This document shows, piece after piece, positions 51,283 to 63,200 of a DNA stretch of 64,000 bases (positions are counted from its first letter, which is position 1; the number at the start of each line of letters is the position of its first letter). This DNA is from Taeniopygia guttata (lineage: Eukaryota > Chordata > Aves > Passeriformes > Estrildidae). The position numbers and the translations under genes were made by a program. The notes beneath the pieces are model-generated. The model made no database searches. It saw only the letters and a list, made by a program, of their open reading frames with translations, and was not told where the DNA came from. The DNA lies in assembly GCF_048771995.1 (NCBI RefSeq), contig NC_133036.1, forward strand, positions 16,151,001-16,215,000. The letters are read 5' to 3'.

Positions 51283-54200
51283 CTAGGAAGAAGGGGGACT
51301 GGTGTTAGCCAGACGAACATTCCCAGCCAGCTGCTTTTCTGTCTCCTTGCAGAGCACACAGTGTTGCATCCTCTCTCTGTGCAAGCAGTGAGCAGCAGAT
51401 TTAACAGCTGCACTCGCTGCATGGAGGCTGCAGAGGTGCAAGGACAGGAACGTGACCAGTGACGTGCCTGGGGACCAGCTACAGCACACAGGGTTCCATG
51501 TAGAGAAGCAGGCCTTGCTTGTCCCAAAAGGAAGCAGAACTAGGGACTGGCTGGTCCCCAGATCTCTCGTTCCAGATTTTGCAACCCTCCAGGAGACTGA
51601 TGTTTCATACAGTGTCTCCCTACCAAGGCCAGATGATCTTTCCATGCTCATGTGGGTGTTTCTGCTGCCCTTCTGGGGCTGCCCGTCTCCAGGCCCACCT
51701 CCCCATCCCAGTCAGAGGGACTGAAGGGAGGGTGTTAGTGGATGAACCAGGCTGTGCTTGGTGATGCCCAGCAATAGGACGAGAGGCAATGGGCAGAACA
51801 TGAACAGGAAATTCCACCTGAAGCTGATGGAAGAACTTCTTGCCTGTGTAGGTGCCAGGTTGTCCAAGAGGGTGTGGAGTGTCCCTCACTGGAATTATTC
51901 AGAGCCCTCTGGAAAAAACCCTGTGCTCTGGGATGACCCCACCTGAGCAGGGAAGTGGGACCAGATGACCTACTGTGGTCCCTTCCACCCTGTCCCACCC
52001 TGTGATTCAGTGATACCCATCAGTAGCATGAGTTGGCAGATGTTTCTCACCTGCACATCATGGTGACCCCAAACTTCCCCACACACTTTGGGGAGAACTT
52101 TGCGTGAAAGGTCTGCTTCTGGCCAGGAGCAAGGATGCCACGGTCAGGGTTGATGGAGAACAGTGGCAGGTCATGGATGAAATCTGGGAAGACTTCCAGG
52201 GAGGAACTGACAGGCTGCAGAGAGAGATCCTTTGCCTTTGAGCAGCATATCTTCTTGAAAAGGTCTGGATTGGGCTGCGGCCGCTGCTCAGAGAGGCGCC
52301 GTTCCTTGGAACCCTTCTCCTGCTTGGACTCCAGCTGCTCCTCCTCAGAAAGTTGCTCCTGCTCAGAGGGCTGCTGCTCCTGCTCAGAGGGCTGCTGCTG
52401 CTTGGAATTCTAATTCAGGGTCTCTGCCTGCAGCACACGCTCCTGTGCCAAAGCAGGAGAGTTGCTTTTAGACAGTGACTTTGCATTTGCCCTGGAGTGA
52501 GGAACCGCAATCAGACAGTGGCTGCAGGGCAGGTCACTTGTTACACGACTTTTTTTCCCAGTCTCAGATGTCTCAAAGAGATGACCTGATGTCCCCTTCC
52601 CAGTCCTGACCCAGCACGTGGTTTTCCCCAGAGCCTGGCTCAGTCCTTTGCAGAGCAAAAGTGGCAGAGCAAGAACAGAAAAGGCTGAAAGGCAGAGAGG
52701 GACAAGGAGAAAACTCTCCAGCTGCAGCTGGAAAGATGCTGATGAAAGTGGACGTATGGACAAGGATGAAAAAGCAATTCATGTTTCGGGGCCAAATACC
52801 CTTACACATCAGAGTGAATGAGAATGGCTTGGTCACTGGTTCTCTGTGGGTATTCTCAGTTCAGCCAGAGAGACAGGGAAAGTTTCTAACAGGCAAGAAA
52901 GACTAAGAAACAGTTGGGAAAGAATGTAAATAATTATTTATCTCTCTTGTTGTTCACATTGTTTTAAGATGTTCTGCCACTGTGCATCGTTCACTGCACA
53001 CCAACGCTGTAAGATGTTTTTACTTTAGGACAAATGAAATTAGTCTGCACGATACACTCTATAAAAGAGTGATGTATTTGAAAAAAAGTAGTAGTTAGAG
53101 TTCAATTCATCTTTGCCTTCTGATCCTGGAGTCTTTTCGTTCCCATCCTGCCTCACAACAACGGTTCTCTATCTGCACCATCCTCCCAGGAGTATTCCAG
53201 TGCTGACTTCCCTTTATTGCGAATCTTGAAACTGAAAGGCAAGAAGGAGGAATAAAAAAAATGTCCAATAAATATAAAGCAAATAGTAAAGTAACATTGT
53301 CTGAGGGACTCCTGGTACCAGTTTCTGCTGAGGAGCATCTTCTTCCCCAGGCAACCCTGCCATGCTCAGACTGCTGTCCTGGGTGGCCCAAAACAGTATT
53401 TCCAAGTCTGGATGGTCAAGAGGAAAGGGCCAACATGGTGCCCAGGACATCGAAGCTAAGGGGCTTACTCTGGACTTTAGGTCTTGGTTTGACTGCAAAC
53501 TTATTCTTGAGCAGATGAGTACAGGTGACATGCAGTGAAAGCAAACCCATGGCTGTTCTCAGCAGAAAGGTACGGCAGCATTGAACCTCTCCTGACCACC
53601 ACCACCTGCTTGGCTTTGTGTGCACATAGATGGGCCTGTGCTGCTTTGGGCTGGGGCAGAGTTCTGGGAATAGGGCACTGGGCCAGCCCTGGGCAAAGGC
53701 AGCTCCTGCTCGCAGGGCCCTGCCTGGCCTCCAGCACTCACGTGGTTGTCCTTGTCTGGAAGGGAAAGGTATCCTTGAACTGAACCTCGATCGTGTTCAG
53801 CTTCAACTGGGAGTAGGCAACAACGGCACTGAGGTACACCTCCAACTCCTGGCTGCTCTCCTCCACCACAGTGTGAGCCGGCTCCGGGGCTATCTCGAGC
53901 TCCTGCAAACAGAGAAGGGAGGAACCACTGAGCAGAGCCCAGAAAGTCAGGCTGAGAAGGGAATCTTCTGGCCTCCAAGATCAGCCTCACAGAGGGACTA
54001 GAAAGGACCACTCACTTTATCTTCCCTGGAAAGATGATAAAATGACAAGATGACTGCTCTGCTACAGTAGTTGTTTCTACCCACAGATCAAAGCAGTCAC
54101 TAATATCCCAGCTGTTAATATCCCCATGGAGACTTTAGCTGTTTTCCAGTCCCTGGACTTCAACCTTGTAGAGGGACTGACTCTTTTCCTGGTCCCCTAT

Positions 54201-57200
54201 AAATCCAGCAGGTCTCAAAATTTGGCTTAAGTTCTCCTGCTGGAGCTCTACAGATGGAGAACCCCAGACTGAAGAGTTCTAGAAAGCACCTTTTTCTTCT
54301 TGTCTTAGGAGAAAGTACTCTCCAGGTATCTTGTGTGGAGCAACAGCCACACTGCTGGGAGCTGGGGATGGGCATTTTGGGGTGGGAAAGATCTCACTTG
54401 GAAAGTCTCCAACTGCAGATGTTCTGATAGAAAAGAGGATGGTTTAGAAGCCATAAAATGGTCCAGAAACTCAGAAAGAACCTTCACCCAAGATGAGTGT
54501 GTGTGGCAATAATGACAATAAAAGCAAGAGTCTCTGGAGATGATCCTTCTCTGGACTCCTCCATACTGTCATGCAGTGCCTGAGCTATTCCATGATGAGA
54601 TATCCCACACAATACAGAGACCACAACCAAAATCTCTGGTATCCATGCACACAAAACTTGGGAGTTCAATAGCATATGCAGGAGAATTGGATTTCTCTCC
54701 ACTTCAAGAGACAGAGTGCAGCAGACTTAACTCCTTGTTGGTGAAAAGGCACCAAATGAGATGAAGAAATTTCTGACACCATAACATGGGATAAAATCAT
54801 AAAACATTTCTCCCATTCAACATGGGCTGCAACACTTGTGCTTGTGGCACAGACTGATGGCTTGTGTGTGGCTAAAGGTCTCTTGTCAAAAGGCTTCCCC
54901 CTCTCGTGTGAGTGTATCTGGTCACTGTGCATCCACCTTTCTCCTGGAATGCACTGCTGGTGAACCTCACAGCTGTCCCATGTCCAGAGGAAGCAGGAGC
55001 TGCTCAGCCAGCAGTGATGGTGTTATGGTGGTTCTTTTTGTAAAAGCTGGGTTGGCTTTTTTTGCCATTTTGCTTCTTACCTTCTCTATTTTAGGGAATT
55101 TGTCTTCTGGGTCTTTCCTGGTGGCCATCTTCAATGTGTACCTTGAGCACTTTTCGTCATCCCAGTCAGGAACCTTCCTTCGTGGCAGATCAAAGTTGAT
55201 CTTGGTCACCTTACATTTCACAAGGTGCCTCCTGAAGGCGGCTGGCACATCTGATTTCAAGGTCACTGTGATGCCCTTGGCACAGCCAGGATGGAGGTGT
55301 CCCACCTAGGGAGAATCAGGGAGTCAAGACCAAACTGGAAGCACTGCCAAGGGTAGGACTAACAGCAAAAGGGACTGATGTGGTGAGCAGCTGTGCCAGG
55401 AAGCTGCACCTCAGAGTGGGTTTGTGTGAAGTTTGATAGACAAAAGTATGAACAGAAGGTGCCACCTCCCATAACATGAAGCCTTTTCTGCAAGGCTGGC
55501 AGCCTTGGCCCAGCCAAGCCAGGGACTGCCTCTCCTACGTGGCACTGGAACAGGCTATCAGTGGTATGTGAGCACTCCCTGCCAGCTCCTGGGAACACCA
55601 GGACAGGGCTTGAGCAATGGGGAAAGGCAGAGCAGTCCACGCTCACCTTGGGGGAGAACTGGAATGGGGCGTCTGCCTCCCACTCAAAGCGCATGAACTG
55701 GTTACGGGTGTGGTTGGTGATGGTGATGGTCCTGCAGCAGCACTTCCCAACAGAACAGTCCCCAAACTGGAGGTGATTCACTCTGACAGCTGTTAAGGAG
55801 GAGAGCAAGGGATCTCAGCATGCAGAGAGCTCCACCTGCTCCCCTCACGTGCACAGACACCTGCATGTTCAATGCTTCCTTGCTCCAAGCCTTCCTCCCT
55901 CTGGGAGGGAGTTCCCCAGGCAATTCCCCATCCCACCACTTCCAGGGAAACACCCTGACACATCCCTAAGCCAGCGATGTGCAGCACAGCACACACTGCT
56001 CTCATGCATGGCTGCCATGCCCACAGGCCACCAAGTCCCGTGGGTGACAGCCCAGGCCTGGCTAGAGGGAGGACACACATGATCAGACATTTTCCTCTTC
56101 CTAGCTCCACCTTGGCAGCCTCTCCTCTCTTACCATCAATGATGTCTTTCTTCAGAATGCTCTCAGTATACCCCTCCTCTGTGTCTTCCTCTAGGCCATC
56201 GAGGGTGAATTCATCCCTGTGGCCTTCACCCACCAGCTCTACTAGGGTTTTGCTAGAGATGTCCTTCACGAACAGACAAATCTTCCCTTCCAGACGCTGA
56301 GCCAGGGTGGGTTTGAAAATTACATCCAACTCTGTCGATTGCCCGTGATGCAGAAGGAAGAAAGGCTTCTTTGGGGCCTTGCTCTCTGCACAGCAATGGA
56401 AATCAGAGTTAAGTGATAGAGCCATACAGAGGAAATATTTCCACAGGATATATGAGGAATAAGAGGTTGAAACCAGGTGCCTTCTAGGCACAGGTTCTAC
56501 CCCCACTGGTTCCACACCCTCTTCCTCTGTTCACAAGACTGCCACCTCCAGACACATCACCACTTAAGCAGCGTAACCTCAGGCTGATGCCCAGCCCTCA
56601 TTCCATCTGCTTCCAGCCAGCTCCAGCCATATGCAAAGCTGAGCCAAAGAGTGCTTTTGGCTTCTTCTGCTGGCTGTCTGTTCAGGCTGGTACCTTCCCA
56701 CATGCAGCAAAAACTTCAGAGGGTCCACTGAGGTAGTGACAGTCCCCCACAACTCAACCCACCATGTCTAGAAGAACAGAAGAACTTCCTACAACTTGCT
56801 AGGAAGAAATGCTGCAAGAAAAGCCCCCAAGAAAAGCTTGGGAGACAGAGAGCCCAAGGAACGACACTGTGCCTAACATCTGGCTGCTGCTCAGAGAAGC
56901 CAAGAGCAGGGCACACATTTTCCCTCTGTGCATGATCACACTTCATGGTTAATGAATTTACCCTTTCCAATGGAGTCCTCGTCCACATCTTCAGTGCGGA
57001 ATACCTCGAGTGTGGAGGCCCTGCCTTTCAAGAAGAACGCTCCATGCTCATCCTTTAGGCGCAACATAAACTGAGAAAAGAGAAGCCAGAGCACAATGAT
57101 ACTGGTGTGAATACAGGATGGCACAGGGACTGACACTGCAGTGCTGCTGGTCCCACATGGGAACCCAGCACCTCTCACACTACCAACAGCACTTAGTTGA

Positions 57201-60200
57201 CTTAGTTAAGTCAAACCAGCCTAGAACAAAGGGTGTTCAGAGGCATCTGGATAGAACTGAAACAAAACCAAACAGGACAGAAAGTAATGAGCAGAATACA
57301 TTCTGCTCATGAAACCACATCTAAGTCTACTTAAAATGTAGTAAACTGGGATCAAATACAATCTAATGGAACTGGGAAATCACACGTATCCATGAGAACA
57401 AAAGGTGACCTGAGAGACAGGGGGGAAAATACTCCACCACCTTTCTTGTGTTCAGCTTAAAGAAGAAAGACTGGACGGAAAATTTCCAAGAACTCCATTC
57501 TTGGAGATCAGACGTCAGTCACTTGCTTAAAAAGAATTTCTAACACCTCTTCCCAGGTCTGCCATGCTCTTTGGGACCCTTCCTGTGTGCCACAAGCACT
57601 TGTTCCCAAACCAGACCATTCCTCGAGCAGATCCTCCTCACCTTGAGAGATATGATGCCATCATTACGGATGACCAGGGGCAGCGTCTCTGAATCCCCCA
57701 CCTGGAGCCTCTTGAAGCGCAGCAAGGCATTTCCCCTCTTGGTGCGAGCACTTGGGCACACGACTGTCAGCTGTGGCTTGTGCCCCTTCCCACTGATGGT
57801 GAAGGTCAGGATCTGGGGTTTAATTTTCACAGAGCTGCAGGAGAGGCACAGAAACAATTTCAGCTGGCACTAACCAATTTCTCACTGGGCAAGGGAAGCA
57901 GCAAGGGCCAGAGTGTTCTCCCTGCCTGGTTGCTCCTGTACCCCACAACACAGTCCCCCAACAGCCTCTTCCCAATCCACTCAGGGCCATTCACAAGAGG
58001 AATCTGCTCCAAAGAGCCAGAGCCTTCCACAATAACAGTTAAAAATAATTTCACTTTATTGAATCATGCAGTACAGCAAGTAAATGAGGCACCAGATGAG
58101 ATACGGCAAATCCCCGGGCTGCAGTGAGAGAAGACTTATGCAACAAGCAAAGGCACAGCATGAAAGCAAGAAGGCAACAAAATCATCGTCACCATCAGTA
58201 AAGATCATTTCCAAGAACAGCAAAAATGAAATTGATTATTAGCAATTAGACTTCTCTTGTTCCAATTCAGCCACTAAAGAGTTGAGGAAGGGCAAGTCAA
58301 AGCCCCAGTACACAGGTCCCAGGGCAGAGGAACCTAGGCTCCTCTTTCATACCAGCTCCAATCACTCCAAAACAGCTTAATGAATGCCAGGTAATCACAG
58401 AGGATCATCTAATTTTACAGAAATAAAGAGGAAATTGTGACTGCTGACTTGCTGGTACAGAAACTGCTTCATCTAAGCCTCTGTCCTTGGAAACCCCCAG
58501 CTCAGCTGCAGCACATCTCAGTAACTTCCGGCTGGGTACCTAATATTTGCCTGTCTTCGTAGTTCCTCATAAAGGCTAAACCATCAGCCTAATTTTTCTT
58601 TTCTAAGAGTTACTGCCTCCCAGATCATCTCATGCCAAGAACTCTGCCTAAGGCTACTGAAAGCATTAGTGCTAACAAGAGGTCTGTTCCTTCCCAGGGG
58701 AGAGGCAGCTATCAGTGAGGCCTCCCCCGATATTTCACAGGGTCAGTTACCCTTTTGGGATGTCAAAGAAAGCCTTGAAAGTGCAGTCATAGTTCTGCTC
58801 ATCTGGTGGGGTGAAGGTCACCGTGGCAACGGCATGGGATGAGCCAGGAACAGACATCTTGACTGGATCCAACTTGAAAATGTTTCTGATAGGGATTTGT
58901 TCCTTGGGGGAACCAGAGAGCAGTGTTAGGAGAAAACACCTTTCAACATGACACGGATTTATACATAAATGCATTGCTGAACCCTGGGCAGTGTGACTTC
59001 CTTCCTGCTTCCCTGGGCAGGCTCCTTCCCTCCCAGGGAATGCTGACCTTGTGCTAAAGCATTGTGTGTTTTGAGTGTTGGCAGCTGCCCCAGCCTATAT
59101 GGGAGGTGGGCACTGCGTGGAAGACCCTGCAAATAACCTAGAACTGGCCTTCAAAGAGAAGGAAAAGCCGGGAGCCTGAGGAAATGCTCTGCTTTAGCCC
59201 TGGCATGTCAGGTCATAACAGCCCCTCTCTGCATGTGCTTCCAAGAGAGGTTCAGAAGGAGTCACTTCTCCCACTGAAGACCCAGAGGTGTGAGCCAAAA
59301 CCTTGCCCAAGACATGCAGAATTCCACACAACTGTTCCCTGGCTATGCTGCTCTCCCCTGCAGTTTGAGCTGCACTGAGCTAGCCTAGTCTGGGCCACAG
59401 GCAGCAATGCATCTGGAGAACAAAACAGGCTCTCACATGGCCTTTAGAGGACAACCACCACCTTGGCCTCCTGTTCTTACCTTTCCAGGCAGGGGCTTGA
59501 TGGAGAGGACCACGTCACATGGCAGACGGCTTGCACTATAGATCTTGAAATGAGCTTCAGCCTCTTGCCCAACCAGAACCTTGTGGAAGATGAATTGGTT
59601 CTCATCTCTGATGAACAGGCCTGTGCCTGTCACCGACTGCAGCATGTGGCTGAGGTTGATGCTGCTGCAGATTGGGTACTCCTTGAAGATTAACATGACA
59701 TCCTCAGAAAATCCTGTGGACACACCAGAGGAATGAGCACGGAGAAGCCTCCCTGATGAGTTTATCTGGACCCTGCTGGCCTCTCAGAAGACTTGCTAAG
59801 CCCTTTCTGCCCGGGTGACTGCTAAAGCCAGCACTGGGTGGGGGAGCTGGCTGTGAGCATGGAGCTCAGTCAACCTCATTCTTAGCATTGCTTTCCTTTT
59901 ATCCTTCCATGCATCCCTCTCAGCCTGGGAGGGATGAGTCCGCTGGTGGACTTGAAGAGGGCTGGAACCTCTGAGGATTTTAAGGTGGGACACCAGGGCT
60001 AGCGTGTCTCTCTATCCAAGCAGCAAGTTTAGGTGCTGATCAGCAGCAGGTGTGACTGTGGGCAGACGGTACCTGGGAGGCAGGACTCGGCCATCAGGGT
60101 AAAGGGAATGCCGAGGGGATTGTCCTCGGGGTCTCTGCCTGGAATGTCAATGTAGAGCTGCTCCTCACATGTCCCCTCCTGCCCAGCGAGGCATTCCACT

Positions 60201-63200
60201 GTGATCTTCTGCTGACCCCACGGACGGATGGAGCCGGAGCAGGGGGACACCGTGAACATGCCAAGATTGAGGTGACCCTGCAGAAAAAGTTCCAGGAAAG
60301 GCTGATGGCTATTAGCTATACCTTCAGCACCCCAGCAAGGAATATGTCCTGCCTTGGCCTCCAGCTGGGCCCAAGCACCCAGTCCCAGAGCAGGGAAGGA
60401 TGACTCCATGGCCCAAAGGCAGCCCCAGGTTGAGAGCAGCAAGCCAGGAGGAGCTGCAAATCTGTCCCAAGTGGCAGAGAGAAAGCAGTTTGAGTGTAAA
60501 GAATGAAGGTGGTGGCTGTGATCCTTCAATCTCCGTAGGTAACACAGGAGAGCAGAAATATCTGTGAGAAATGATGGGAGAGAGGCAGGGGACTGGGAAG
60601 AAGAAAAAGCAATGTTGTCTGAGCTCTGTGGACTGGGAGCTCAATGGGAGATGTTTTTGCTTCTCTGATGTTCACATACCTGGTCCTGTGTTTGGTAGCT
60701 GGCTCACAGCTACCAAACACAGGACCTGCTCCCCTCTGTTGACCCCAGGTCAGAGCCAGTGTACAGGACTGCCAGGGGGACTGAGCAGATACTGGACTCC
60801 ATCCGGCAGACCACGTCCCACCGTGTGCCCAGCCTGGGCACAGCAGCATCTTCTCACATCGCCTGCAGCAGCACTGCTGGGGAGCAGGAGTCACCCACCT
60901 GTGACAAGGAGCTTGATTTCCTTGATGAGGTCTTTGTAGCTGATGCAGCAGATTCCCCTTGCTTTAAACTGAGAAGAGAAAGCAGAGGTATCTGTCATGC
61001 TGAGCTCCCCTGCCTTTCTCTGAGGCCAAAGCTGGCTTCCTCCTCACAGAGGAAAGCCTTTGTGCTCTGATGGCTCCCAGAGAGCAGCCTGCAGCACCCA
61101 TTGCTGGACTGAGCAGCTCTATCACAGCTTTGTACTACACATGTGGATACCGAGGCCTTTTTCTGCCCCCTGTCCCCAAGCCAGGGATGCGGATGGACGA
61201 TAGCCCAGGTCTCCTGGCTGCCTGCCCCATACCAGCCGTGGCTGGTGCCTCCTCACACAGGAAGGGCAGTGCAGGGCTTCTCGTACCTTTTGCTTTCTGA
61301 CGCAGATGCAAGCTCGGGTGCTCGGCGGACGCGGAATTTGAGGTTGAGCGCGCCTTTGTTCTCCAGCACGACAGCCTGGCTCTTCTTGGTGCCCTTGATC
61401 ACGGCACCGAAGTCGATGGGTGAGGCAGGCTCAATGCTGTACTTGCTGTACTCGGCTTTCGCTGACACCTTCACTGGGATGCTGGTGACAACCTGGCCTC
61501 CTTCACCTGAGCGGGCATCTATCACCTGTGTCCACAGGAAGGGAGGTAACCAAAGCAAAGGGGCCAGCCTCCACCCCAGGCCTCCCTGTTTAAGCACCTC
61601 CTCCAGAGTCAGATGCTCAGCTCCACTTAGGAAGCCTCCCAAATGGTTTTGAAAGACTTTGTGTATGTAGGAGAGAGAATTCTCCAGTAAAAACCTCCTT
61701 CCATTAGACACCTACTCTGTTTACGCTCCCAGAACACCGTTGATAACACAGCCTGGCCCAGCCAGCTCACCTGGCAGGAGATGATGGGCTCATTCTTGAG
61801 GAGAATTTCACTTGTGGGGTGGAAGAGTATCTCAATATTCACGCCACGCTGGGAGGCAGCCAGCATGCCTGACTGAGGCTGAACAGTGAAGTGGGATGCC
61901 ACGTTTTGCATTCTGCGACCTGCACCCTTCAGCGTGAAACTGGGGAGAAAGGGAAGGAATGGAGATCTCTGCAGTTAAAAGTACAGGTACCACCAGCACA
62001 GCCAGGACTTTGCACAGGACCAGACAAAAAAGGGAGAATCCAGCTCTGCTCAGGGAATCCTGGATCTTGACAGAGAGTTCAGACAATCACGAGGTTACTG
62101 CAAGAAACCTTGACACTGTAATTTTTCATTCACTTCTTACAGAGTCTCAGAAAAATAAAGCAGGTGACCATCAAAGCAAGTCAATAATCTCAGCATTTCA
62201 GTTACTGAAATTTCTGGGGCTCTCATTTGAGCTCCAGCTGAGCTGTGAAGAACTGCTGGTTTGGGGCTGGATTCTCTGGTAGAATAGCTGAGATCAGAGA
62301 GCCCAGGTTTTGTATTTACCATGAGATAGCCAGCATGGAAACAGATTCTAGCCATTGACAGAGGAAGAAAGCAGGCCTGGGAACCCAAGGAAATGCTCAC
62401 TACCAGGCAGCTGGACTCACCTGTACTCAGTGTTGTATACCCCTTTGTTCTTCAGACTCAAGACTTTCTTCACATTATCCAGGACACTAATGGTTCCAAA
62501 TTCCAAGCTTCCATCTGGACCTGCAGAAAGCCCACAGAGCGAGATCAAACACAGTATTTGTGAGCTGCTGCAGAATACAACAGGCCACAAGCTACATGGA
62601 GGTCTCGGAGCAAAACCCTTTTCAGCAAGTTTCCATTCCTGAAGGTGTTTTCCAGCTACTTGTCTGCCCTTTTTCTTCTCACTCAAAATATCTGCAGGCT
62701 CAGTAGCTAAAGATCTTGCCTTCCATTTCCTCACTTCCAAGCACAATTCCAATTACTTTATATGCTGTGCTGAGCCTGTGGGGGCTGCCAACTGCCTGGT
62801 CAGATCACTGTTGTTTCAAAGCCCCCAGATCCAATCTGCACATGAAGCTGCACACTTCAAAGTTCAGAGGGGAGAGACTTAAGGCTGTCAGTTCCCTGAC
62901 ATTACTTTAGTTCATGCAGGTTGCAGGTACCTGCTTTATGTATCCATGCCATCCTTGTATTCCATCCCATCCCATGCCAAGTGCTTTGGGATGCATTACC
63001 ACCTCCCAGGGTAATGTAGTGCACCTGGACTGCTTTGTTCGGGAGGCATCCACTGACCTTCAGGCATGTTGAGGCTCACAGAAACCTCATAGACCTCTGC
63101 AGAGATTTTGATGTTTTCAGTCTGAACAATCCCCAGGATGTTTTCTGTATCTGAAACCTGAGGCAGCAAGAAACAAACACTGTTCATATTGTTCTTTCGG

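Noticed and set aside
52200..52213. Later acceptor within HYDIN exon h17 that would skip the TAG
   Set aside because: Starting after CCTGTCAG does keep phase with h16, but it would discard the long open linker that is in frame with a better upstream acceptor. It remains a remote possibility for an alternative transcript.
53416..53625. ORF between HYDIN exons h15 and h16 as an extra exon
   Set aside because: h15 and h16 join directly in phase and give a continuous ASH strand sequence; the extra frame has no HYDIN resemblance.
60890..60970. Alternative frame of HYDIN exon h6 (FKARGICCISYKDL...)
   Set aside because: It does not match the phases of h5 and h7, whereas the Ser/Thr-rich frame does so exactly.
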